Assembly: GCA_009786275.1 (NCBI GenBank)
Contig: WQTL01000404.1
Span: 1 to 7,253, forward strand
Direction of reading: 5' to 3'
Length of the DNA: 7,253 bases
From: Bacillota bacterium
Lineage (GTDB): Bacteria > Bacillota > Clostridia > Oscillospirales > Acutalibacteraceae
The notes beneath the pieces are model-generated. The model made no database searches. It worked only from the letters and a program-made list of their open reading frames with translations, and was not told where the DNA came from. This document shows, piece after piece, positions 1-5,819 of the stretch. The translations under genes and the position numbers were made by a program. The stretch's first letter is position 1, and each line of letters opens with the position of its first letter.

Positions 1-531
1 CACATCATGGAAAAGCTGTCTGCGCTAGGCTACATCAGCTACACCCTTGATAAGACAACAAAGAAACTTAGCTATACGATCAAGGACTGGGTGGTAGAAT
101 GCTCCGGCGCAGCCTGTGCTGATGGGGCCATCTACACCACCGATGGCTATGGTTTTCTCTGCCTTCCCCGTAATATTACGCAGCGGCTGGCAGAAGCGCA
201 ATATCAATTTGAAGAATCGGACGCGTGGATGGATCTCTGGTGCCATACGGTATGGCAAGATTTCCGCAACGCGTTTTCATATAACGTGCCTATCGTGCAA
301 TTTGGCTGCGATGGCGCGGCATTGACATTAGAAAAACTCGGCGTCCGCTGGGGCTGGGAAAAGACGAAAGTGTGGCGGTTCCTCCAGAAACATGGGGATG
401 TCTTCCCGCTGCGCAAGCTGCCCGGCTCCTACGGCTGCCTGGTTTTCAATGCTGTCCTGGGAGGCGGTGGACAGCTACGATCCCGCGTCCTACGGCTGGC
501 AGCCCGCGCCGGAGCTTGCGCCGCGCTTTAA
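1..531 (+). CDS. Mobile-element-type winged-helix protein, 5' partial, 3' end disrupted
   Basis: The frame is open from the first base. An ATG at 7 has no ribosome binding site before it, and the residues around it (HIMEKLSALGYI) look like the recognition-helix end of a winged helix, so the true start is probably left of the window. Residues counted from that ATG include DGYGFLCLPRNIT, a Trp-rich stretch (DAWMDLWCHTVW), then LTLEKLGVRWGWEKTKVWRFLQKHGD and LPGSYGCLVFN. From memory this matches hypothetical proteins found with integrative/conjugative elements of gut Clostridia, which continue past the GSYGC.IFN motif for roughly 100 residues. Here recognisable sequence ends near base 450-455. 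The remaining codons to the TAA at 529-531 (GGGGQLRSRVLRLAARAGA) look like out-of-frame translation, while the +1 frame looks coding. Function is unknown; DNA binding is inferred only from the helix-turn-helix-like look. It is probably a pseudogene or a rearranged end. Confidence 0.55.
   Translation, partial: HIMEKLSALGYISYTLDKTTKKLSYTIKDWVVECSGAACADGAIYTTDGYGFLCLPRNITQRLAEAQYQFEESDAWMDLWCHTVWQDFRNAFSYNVPIVQFGCDGAALTLEKLGVRWGWEKTKVWRFLQKHGDVFPLRKLPGSYGCLVFNAVLGGGGQLRSRVLRLAARAGACAAL
451..475. repeat. 7-bp perfect inverted repeat at the frame-switch point
   Basis: GCTGTCC at 451-457 is the exact reverse complement of GGACAGC at 469-475, with an 11-nt GC-rich spacer. It lies where the recognisable protein family sequence stops and the reading frame changes. 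It could be a scar of recombination, a slippage or hairpin site, or chance; a 7-bp arm is short. Confidence 0.35.
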
Positions 532-589
532 CTTTGGGGCCAGCGCGGCTGGCGGGGCGAGGATGGCTGTGCCGGTGAAGATGGCGTAG
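455..589 (+). pseudogene. Out-of-frame C-terminal coding tail following the frame switch
   Basis: In the frame one base ahead of the upstream gene, codons from about 455 to the TAG at 587-589 read naturally (SWEAVDSYDPASYGWQPAPE, then LAPRFNFGA, ending in MAVPVKMA). They favour G or C in the third position, unlike the more AT-rich codons of bases 1-440. The terminator begins 20 bp after this stop, so this is the more natural gene end. It is either the true C-terminus of the upstream gene after a frameshift near 450-460, or the 3' scrap of a different gene joined by recombination. I do not recognise the family. An internal ATG at 392 gives a 65-codon ORF in this frame, but I see no ribosome binding site for it. 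Confidence 0.4.
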
Positions 590-608
590 GCAGAGCTATA
601 TCAACACA

Positions 609-647
609 GCCCGGCGGGGATCATCTCCCTGCCGGGCAAGCTTTTTT
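609..647 (+). terminator. Strong rho-independent terminator
   Basis: The left arm is 609-620 (GCCCGGCGGGGA), the loop 621-625 (TCATC), and the right arm 626-637 (TCCCTGCCGGGC). This gives twelve pairs, one of them a G-U wobble. AAGC and six T (642-647) follow, the classical layout for the + strand. It ends the rightward transcript. Read leftward, the same stem follows the DUF4272 stop codon directly, but only TGTGTTGATA comes after it, so it would be a poor terminator for the minus-strand operon unless it works with weak U content. The T-tract abuts the DUF4272 stop codon (647-649), so the two converging units share this element. Confidence 0.9.
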
Positions 648-1840
648 CACGTGTCCGTCCGCACATCGTCCCAATCCGCGCCCTCGCAGCCTCCGACCAG
701 CCATTCGGTTGCGCGGTGCCACTCCATCGCCACGCCGCCGTCCAGGCCCGCCGGGGCTTCCCGTCCATTAATGCGGGCGTCAACGCAGGCCCAGTCGCAG
801 CGCAGGATCAAATCCGCCGCGTCGAGGAGTTCTTCCCGGCTTCTCATTTTTACGCGCGCAAGCAAATCCGTCAGGCCGTCCAGATTCCAGATCAACTTGC
901 CCATGCGGGATACATCGCATATTTTATCTGGCCAGCCAAGTTCCTCGAAAAGGCCAAGCGCCCACAACAGCACATGGCAGCATTCATAGCGCCAACTGAA
1001 GTTTGCGAGGTCTTGCTGCGTAGGCTTTTTCTCGGCCAGATACGTTTTTTCATTCGGGGTGAGGGCGTCGTTCAGTCCGCCGCCGAGATACTCGTTAATT
1101 TTGTGCAGATATTTTTGCGCGCCCTTCCACTTTTCGCCGCCGCCCCGGGCCTCGCTGTAGACGCACGCGCCGAACATGGCCAGCAGCCGCTTTGCTATCT
1201 CTTCGGCAGAGCGCGGCTTTGCCTCGGCCTCCGGCACGGCGACGTACAGCTGCGGCAGATACGGAATGCCCTTTTCCTCCAGTGCCGCGATGGAACGCGC
1301 CCGGCGGGCAATGTCGGCGGGCGATTCCTCAAAGCGGCTGTCGAGGAAATCCGCGTTGGCGATGGGCGTATATTCCTCGAAATCGCTCTTGCCCTCGCTG
1401 GAATACACGAGCTTGCCGTCGGCGCTAAACAGGCGCATATCTGGCATCAGCACCAGGGCGTTGATTTCCCCCGCTGCCGCGAGCATACTGTTAATGATAT
1501 AATTCGTGCGGTCTTCATTTTCATCAAGCTCGAAAGTGCTGCCCGCCAGGCAGTTGAAGGCCTGAATTTGCCGCAGCACACTTTCGCGCAGCTCGGGATT
1601 TTCACATTGAAACGGCACCTGCGCGAAGAAATTGCGCATCCCGGCGAGATGCCCGCGCATAAATTTCTGGTCGCTGTTGACGCTGAAGGCGATCTCAGAA
1701 TCATCCTTCAGCTTGATCGTAAAATGTTCGCCGTCAGCGTCGATGACTGCCTCGGTCATGTCGGCAAAGCTGGCGATGAGCGCGGCCTTGACCCGCTCTG
1801 GCTTGCCGATGAGGGTGTAAAGGGTGATGTGGGATTCCAT
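647..1840 (-). CDS. DUF4272 domain-containing protein
   Basis: A 397-residue soluble protein with no signal peptide or membrane segment. Residues about 177-392 match the DUF4272 family. Conserved-looking landmarks are the opening RRARSIAALEEKGIPYLPQL, the WRYECCHVLLWALGLFEELGWP segment around 283-304, LDAADLILRCDWACVDAR near 339-356, and the ending AMEWHRATEWLVGG followed by WDDVRTDT. Residues 1-165 form a separate N-terminal alpha/beta region (opening ITLYTLIGKPERV) that I cannot assign. The biochemical role of DUF4272 is unknown. Its place as last gene of a run with SUFU and DUF2185/Imm33 genes suggests an immunity-type or toxin-responsive role, which is inference. The ATG at 1840 has GGGAG six bases upstream, and the TAG of the preceding gene is fused to that site (TAGGGAG), so translation is probably coupled. 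Confidence 0.88.
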   Translation of the reverse strand: MESHITLYTLIGKPERVKAALIASFADMTEAVIDADGEHFTIKLKDDSEIAFSVNSDQKFMRGHLAGMRNFFAQVPFQCENPELRESVLRQIQAFNCLAGSTFELDENEDRTNYIINSMLAAAGEINALVLMPDMRLFSADGKLVYSSEGKSDFEEYTPIANADFLDSRFEESPADIARRARSIAALEEKGIPYLPQLYVAVPEAEAKPRSAEEIAKRLLAMFGACVYSEARGGGEKWKGAQKYLHKINEYLGGGLNDALTPNEKTYLAEKKPTQQDLANFSWRYECCHVLLWALGLFEELGWPDKICDVSRMGKLIWNLDGLTDLLARVKMRSREELLDAADLILRCDWACVDARINGREAPAGLDGGVAMEWHRATEWLVGGCEGADWDDVRTDT

Positions 1841-1850
1841 AGCTTGCTCC

Positions 1851-2507
1851 CTAAATATAATTTTTCGTTCGGTTCAAGTCCGTGATATACATCGGGTTAT
1901 CCTCGCGCATGCGTTCCAGCACGGCTTGCGCTTGCGCTTTGTCGGCCATGACAACATCCAACTCCGCTTGGGTGATGCCCACCACTTGCAGGAAATCCAG
2001 GCGGCCATGCACGGTATCTGTGCCCGGCAGCGCGGGGTCGGATACGATCAGCAGTCCGGTTAGCTTGCTGTCAGAGCCAACCTTGATGGGGTTCCCGCCG
2101 CCGGAAATGTACTGAAAGGGCTCAAAAAAGCGCTTGGAGGTGAAGGTGTACCGCGCCAGATTCGCCAGCATATCGATGGCCCACATGAAGTCGGCTTCCT
2201 CGCACATGGGCAGGCGGATGGTCATCTCATAGCCCCATTTGCTCCACTCCCCGCCGAAGGACTCTTCATTGACATAAAGCTCCGACATGCCATAGGTGAC
2301 GAGATGCAAATGATCCCGCGCCTCGTAGACACTGTAGCCGTCCAGGTACTGGTCTCCGCCGAATATCGCACGGGCATGAAGATTTGTGCCGTAATGCCGC
2401 GGCTGTTGCCCGGGATACAGCGGCTCCAGACAGGCGTCGATGGCCTCCCAGCCGGGGGCCCAGTCTTCGATTTCGGCCGCTTTTTGTTTGTATTGGTCAA
2501 GTGTCAT
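1851..2507 (-). CDS. Suppressor of fused (SUFU) domain protein, second copy
   Basis: A 218-residue cytoplasmic protein with a SUFU domain covering about residues 18-190. Hallmarks of the bacterial family are GWEAIDACLEPLYPGQQPRHYGT (19-41), DGYSVYEA, LHLVTYGMSELY (67-78), YEMTIRLP, MLANLARYTFTSKRFF (113-128), LLIVSDPALPGTDT (152-165) and GRLDFLQVVGIT (168-179). This is the long form, with the LYPGQ..RHYGT opening and FLQVVGIT ending. Bacterial SUFU proteins are proposed immunity proteins of polymorphic toxin systems; the eukaryotic homologue is a Hedgehog-pathway regulator. The ATG at 2507 lies 3 bp after the stop of the DUF1266/Imm33 gene. Its GGAGGAG site is encoded inside that gene's last codons, so it depends on upstream translation. 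The cognate toxin, if any, is not in the window. Confidence 0.9.
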   Translation of the reverse strand: MTLDQYKQKAAEIEDWAPGWEAIDACLEPLYPGQQPRHYGTNLHARAIFGGDQYLDGYSVYEARDHLHLVTYGMSELYVNEESFGGEWSKWGYEMTIRLPMCEEADFMWAIDMLANLARYTFTSKRFFEPFQYISGGGNPIKVGSDSKLTGLLIVSDPALPGTDTVHGRLDFLQVVGITQAELDVVMADKAQAQAVLERMREDNPMYITDLNRTKNYI

Positions 2508-2510
2508 AAT

Positions 2511-3647
2511 CTACTCCTCCCCCGGCGCGAACGCCTCTTCCCGAAACCGCCCCTTCTCGTCCCGCGCAAAAGCCGTGCCAGCGGGCGTACGCAAAAGCGG
2601 GATGATCCCCGGGTCGTCGTTGCAGATGGTGTTCAGGTCGTAAACGCCGGAATTATCCGGGTTGTTGGCGTAATCGTCGTCCTCGTCCCCGGTAAAGAAT
2701 CGCCAACCGCTGTCGCCGCTGTAGTCCGGGGCCTCGCGGTACATATAGCCCACCTTGCAGCCGTCCACTGTGATACGGTCCGTGGCGAGGCAGCCCTTCG
2801 GGCCATCCCAGCCGTGCAGCATAGGGATGATCTCTTTCGCGGCCAGGTGATATTTTTTGCCGTTGCGGTTGTACTTCGGCCAGCCGTACACGCGCCATAT
2901 GCCGTCCTCGGCGGTGAGCGCACGGGCGAGGTTCAGCTGAATCCCAAGGAAAGGCGCGGCGGCGGTTTCGGCCTCGTCGTTGTCGCACATCTGCCGGTAG
3001 CAGTAATACACCGCGCCGCAGACGCAGGCAAGGGCGTACTCGCCCCAGTTGTCGTAGTACGCCGCCGCCCGGAAGGCCATGGAATCCGTTGCCTCCCAAA
3101 AGCGCTCCTGCGTGATGAACCCAGCGGCATAGGCGCGGCGGCACATGCCGATGCGCTCGTTGATGTCCCAGGCGAGAAAGCCGTTGCTGCCGGTGATGTC
3201 CCGCAGCTTTTCGGCGAAGCGCATGGAGGCCTCGAACGACTTACGCCCTGCTTTGTTTCGCTCGTCGAGATCAAATTCCGGGCAGCCTGCCCAGAAGGTC
3301 CGGAAGGTGTCATACTCATCATAGCTGCGATAAAAATCATTCAAAGCGTCCCACAGCGAGGCGTCGTCTGTGATGCCGAACAGCTTGTTCAGATGCCCAC
3401 GCAACGCGGCCCTATCTTCTTCGTTGGCGCACTCAAACAGCGCCTCGTGGCCCATGTTTTGCGGAATACCCGGGGCCATCCGGCAGGAGGACAGGCCCGA
3501 CAGCAGCAAAATGAACTTGCGGCGGTCGTTCTCAAGGGTGCCGCCGGTCGGCCAGTCGATGGCTTCCATCTCGGCGCGGAAGGCGCGCAGGTTGTCCAGC
3601 ACCGGCTGGATTGCGTCAGGGGCGGGCTTTTTCTTTTTGTTGAACAT
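2511..3647 (-). CDS. DUF1266 + DUF2185/Imm33 two-domain protein
   Basis: A 378-residue protein joining two families. After a Lys-rich start (MFNKKKK), residues about 95-222 fit DUF1266: AWDINERIGMCRRAYAAGF (159-177), then FWEATDSMAFRAAAYYDNWGEY, then a Cys/Tyr-rich helix. Residues about 284-368 fit DUF2185/Imm33: CLATDRITVDGCKVGYMYRE (286-305), DSGWRFFTGDEDDDYANNPD (312-331), VYDLNTICNDDPGIIPLL (335-352) and GTAFARD. Imm33 is a recognised immunity domain of polymorphic toxin systems; DUF1266 has no established function. The ATG at 3647 has AAAGGAG six bases upstream, and that site overlaps the TAA of the preceding gene (TAAAGGAG). The DUF1266 part could sense or dock a toxin or partner while Imm33 neutralises it, but this is speculation. 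Confidence 0.85.
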   Translation of the reverse strand: MFNKKKKPAPDAIQPVLDNLRAFRAEMEAIDWPTGGTLENDRRKFILLLSGLSSCRMAPGIPQNMGHEALFECANEEDRAALRGHLNKLFGITDDASLWDALNDFYRSYDEYDTFRTFWAGCPEFDLDERNKAGRKSFEASMRFAEKLRDITGSNGFLAWDINERIGMCRRAYAAGFITQERFWEATDSMAFRAAAYYDNWGEYALACVCGAVYYCYRQMCDNDEAETAAAPFLGIQLNLARALTAEDGIWRVYGWPKYNRNGKKYHLAAKEIIPMLHGWDGPKGCLATDRITVDGCKVGYMYREAPDYSGDSGWRFFTGDEDDDYANNPDNSGVYDLNTICNDDPGIIPLLRTPAGTAFARDEKGRFREEAFAPGEE

Positions 3648-3658
3648 GGTGCTCTCCT

Positions 3659-4792
3659 TTACCGCAGCACATAGTCGTCATCAAAGCCATAGGCCAACGA
3701 AATTTTGCAGCCCGGCTGCGTGAGATCCGCGCCCTGCTCTTTCGCCGAGCAGATCACGCTCCAGATGGAGCTGAAGCCAATGAAGTCGCGGTACATCTCG
3801 TTGGTCACGTCGCCCGAGCGGAAGGCGTCATAGAGCGCCGCCTTTACGGCATAGTAGGCGGGCAGCTGCGTCAGATAGACCTCCCGCTCCCAGTCGGCGG
3901 CGCGGACAACGACGCTTTCGCCGTAGTCAATGTCAGCAAAGCTGTTTTGGGCGCAAAGCTCCGGCACATAGGCGCAGATTTCCGCCGCCAGATCCTTGTC
4001 GCCGATGGCTTTGCCCACGGCGTCGGCCCAGCGGTCCCTGTCGTCAAAGCCGGAAAACATCCGCAGCGCGGTGCGCGTATGCGCTTGAATTTGCGCCGTG
4101 GCGTAGGGGTAGGGCCGGCGGGTGTCATCCTCCTGCACCAGGAAAATGAATTGTTTGTAGGAGCGCATGGAACCGGCTTCCGTCGGCTCCCATGCTTGCA
4201 CAAGCGCTTGCAGCTGTGCCGAAAGCGCGGGGATACATTCGTCGTTGACACGGCATTCGCCGGTGGCCTCGTCGCCTACCTTCGCGCCGTATAGCTTGAC
4301 CCACGCGATCTTTTGGTTGCCCAGCCGCGCCGCCACGCCTTCCCGCACGGTATCCCAAAAAGGCGGCTGCTCCCCGGTTGATTTCCCCATGCCGATGCCG
4401 TCGCTGGCGTAAGCGGTCCAGCGGTGCTCATGCCCATTGTACTGCGATGTGAGCGGCCGCGGGTTTGCCCCGCAGTCGCAATGCACCTCCCGGCAGCCAA
4501 AGGACTCCCGCATCACGATTTTAATCTCGCGCATGAAGCCGGCGGTAAACGAAAACAACGCCCACTTCATGGCGTTTTCCTGGCTGTCCCCAAACCCGGC
4601 TGAGCACTCGAACAGCTCTCTGTCCCATTGATCGCAGTTGACATGGAAGTAGATCACTGCCTTATTGTCCGTCAGCTCGGCGATTTCCGGGCGCACGCCG
4701 ACGCCCATGCCGGGGAAGCGCAGCACGTCGCCCTCAACGACGACGCCTTCCTTTTCGTGTTGTTGGTACAAGATCTCTAACACTGGGTTCAT
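3659..4792 (-). CDS. DUF6348-like family protein with extra C-terminal region
   Basis: A 377-residue soluble protein. Residues about 15-245 resemble DUF6348: an opening FPGMGVGVRPEIAEL (26-40), VNCDQWDRELFECSAGFGDS (51-70) with a following helical run, then EHRWTAYASDG, ARLGNQKIAWVKLYGAKVGD (155-174), DECIPALSAQLQALVQAW, and a closing SYKQFIFLVQED. Residues about 246-377 are a mainly helical extension I cannot name, containing SVVVRAADWEREVYLTQLPA and ending DDDYVLR. Cysteines at 100, 105 and 107 (GCREVHCDCG) could be a metal site, but nothing more supports that. The family is of unknown function. The setting between SUFU and Imm33 genes suggests an immunity-associated role. The ATG at 4792 is served by AAAGGAG placed just after the TGA of the upstream SUFU gene. 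Family assignment is from recalled motif order and is the least certain of the block. Confidence 0.65.
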   Translation of the reverse strand: MNPVLEILYQQHEKEGVVVEGDVLRFPGMGVGVRPEIAELTDNKAVIYFHVNCDQWDRELFECSAGFGDSQENAMKWALFSFTAGFMREIKIVMRESFGCREVHCDCGANPRPLTSQYNGHEHRWTAYASDGIGMGKSTGEQPPFWDTVREGVAARLGNQKIAWVKLYGAKVGDEATGECRVNDECIPALSAQLQALVQAWEPTEAGSMRSYKQFIFLVQEDDTRRPYPYATAQIQAHTRTALRMFSGFDDRDRWADAVGKAIGDKDLAAEICAYVPELCAQNSFADIDYGESVVVRAADWEREVYLTQLPAYYAVKAALYDAFRSGDVTNEMYRDFIGFSSIWSVICSAKEQGADLTQPGCKISLAYGFDDDYVLR

Positions 4793-4807
4793 GGTATTCT
4801 CTCCTTT

Positions 4808-5467
4808 TCACTGTTCGATCACGTTGTGCCGCGCCGGGTTCACCACAAAATCGAAGTCCTCGCCCAGCTGGTTTTCCAGGTCCTCGGCGCAATGGGCAAG
4901 CTTGAAATCCATCTCTTCTTGATATAACGGCAACAGCTGATAGAAATTCACCTCATTCCCGCCCGGCAGCTTGCACACGGCGGCCTCCTGCCCGAACTGG
5001 TAAGGCATGGTGAGCATCACGCCGCAGAGCTGGGTGTTTTCGGCATAGGGCTCGGCTGGGTCGCCCGAAGCCACGGTGTGGCCGTAGCCCAGCCAGGTGT
5101 CGCACTCGCCGGGCAGGCGCGCGGTGGATTTCAGCAGGCGGATGGGCCAATACCAGCGCTCGTCGTCGCTTTGGGTTTTCCAATCCGGCGGCAGGCAGAT
5201 GAACAGCTCGGCGCGTTCAAGCTTGTGCTCCCGCAGTTCTTTGGGCACGTTCATGCGGTGCGCGCCCATGCCCATGGTCACGAGAGTGTAGTAATTGCGC
5301 TCCGGCGTGGGTTCGATGATGCAGATGTCCACGTGGATGTCCGGCGACACGATCTCGTGGAACACGTTGGCGAATTCGCCGAAGCGCGCCGCGATGTGGG
5401 CCTCTACGGCCTCCATTTCGGCTTCGGTGTAGGTTTCGGGGAGCTGCTTTTTCTTTTTAAAAATCAT
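4808..5467 (-). CDS. Suppressor of fused (SUFU) domain protein, first copy
   Basis: A 219-residue soluble protein with a SUFU domain over about residues 35-205. Motifs typical of the short bacterial form are VFHEIVSPDIHVDICIIEPT (35-54), YYTLVTMGMGAHRMNVP (59-75), RAELFICLPPDW (85-96), WYWPIRLLKSTARLPGECDT (105-124), WLGYGHTV (125-132) and FYQLLPLYQEEMDFKL (175-190). It differs strongly from the other SUFU gene in the window, so the two are not a recent duplication. The likely role is an immunity protein against a polymorphic toxin, by family knowledge. It opens MIFKKKK, similar to the DUF1266/Imm33 protein. The start at 5467 overlaps the stop of a 21-codon mini-ORF (ATGA), and its AAGGAGG site (5475-5481, spacing 7) lies inside that mini-ORF. 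Confidence 0.92.
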   Translation of the reverse strand: MIFKKKKQLPETYTEAEMEAVEAHIAARFGEFANVFHEIVSPDIHVDICIIEPTPERNYYTLVTMGMGAHRMNVPKELREHKLERAELFICLPPDWKTQSDDERWYWPIRLLKSTARLPGECDTWLGYGHTVASGDPAEPYAENTQLCGVMLTMPYQFGQEAAVCKLPGGNEVNFYQLLPLYQEEMDFKLAHCAEDLENQLGEDFDFVVNPARHNVIEQ

Positions 5468-5529
5468 GACCTGGCCTCCTTGAATTTATGCGCGGTAATA
5501 ATGGTGTTGCTGTCGATGTCAATTTTCAT
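5464..5529 (-). CDS. 21-residue coupled mini-ORF (leader or remnant)
   Basis: ATG at 5529-5527 opens a 21-codon frame (MKIDIDSNTII at the start, KFKEARS at the end) closing with TGA at 5466-5464. The start overlaps the DUF1294 stop as ATGA, and the stop overlaps the SUFU start as ATGA, so it bridges both neighbours without a gap. A GGAAAGG stretch about 9 bases upstream could serve as its ribosome binding site. Its codons for KEA carry the AAGGAGG site of the SUFU gene. Translation of the peptide would keep ribosomes running into SUFU. It may be a coupling leader, or the 5' remnant of a deleted gene. I recognise no family for the peptide. Confidence 0.5.
   Translation of the reverse strand: MKIDIDSNTIITAHKFKEARS
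5475..5481 (-). promoter_or_regulatory. Consensus ribosome binding site of the first SUFU gene, inside the mini-ORF
   Basis: AAGGAGG on the minus strand, 7 nt before the ATG at 5467. It is the strongest match to the anti-SD in the block and is embedded in translated sequence, so ribosomes on the mini-ORF would pass over it. Confidence 0.8.
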
Positions 5530-5819
5530 GCTAACCCGCCTTTCCAGCGCAGCCCAAGCAGCACTGCAACCACCGCAATTTGCAACGCAATGATCATCGG
5601 CAGCCCCACCATAAATTTAGCGTGTTTTGTTTTGTGCCGGATCAACAGCATGGTGGTCAGCATAGCCACGGAGCCCCCTAGCACGGATACCAGCAGCAGC
5701 GTGCTCTCCCGCACACGCCATTTGTGCTGCCGGGCCGCGCGCTTGTCGTGCGTGGTAAGGATAATTGCCAGCAAACTGATGGCAGCAAGGTAGATTGCTA
5801 TGTATGTTATTCCTTCCAC
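5526..5819 (-). CDS. DUF1294 small membrane protein
   Basis: A 97-residue membrane protein with three hydrophobic segments at about 4-22, 41-60 and 70-90. The family signature is the polar loop after the first segment, DKRAARQHKWRVREST (25-40), followed by LLLVSVLGGSVAML and the second loop IRHKTKHAKFMVGLPMI (60-76). These match DUF1294, small integral membrane proteins of unknown function often found alone or fused to cold-shock domains. The start is GTG at 5819, preceded by AAGGGG with 8-nt spacing, and overlaps the end of the flavodoxin-family gene by 13 bp. Its TGA overlaps the ATG of the mini-ORF. Expression is probably coupled on both sides. Confidence 0.9.
   Translation of the reverse strand: MEGITYIAIYLAAISLLAIILTTHDKRAARQHKWRVRESTLLLVSVLGGSVAMLTTMLLIRHKTKHAKFMVGLPMIIALQIAVVAVLLGLRWKGGLA

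Noticed and set aside
716..1885. 389-codon open frame on the + strand
   Set aside because: It lies antisense to the DUF4272 gene, has no recognisable domain and low-complexity Arg/Ala/Leu-rich sequence, and arises from GC-rich codons of the real gene.
1853..1885. Possible promoter upstream of DUF4272 (TTGAAC and TATATT on the minus strand)
   Set aside because: The spacer is only about 12 bp instead of 16-18, and both boxes lie within the coding end of the SUFU gene.
2304..3674. 456-codon open frame on the + strand
   Set aside because: It spans the antisense of two well-supported minus-strand genes (SUFU and DUF1266/Imm33) and shows no family motif. Its length is a GC effect.
3947..4294. + strand open frame of 115 codons and other short frames opposite the DUF6348-like gene
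   Set aside because: No ribosome binding site or recognisable motif; explained by the minus-strand gene.
5078..5593. 171-codon + strand frame opposite the first SUFU gene
   Set aside because: Antisense shadow; the minus-strand frame has clear SUFU motifs and a consensus ribosome binding site.
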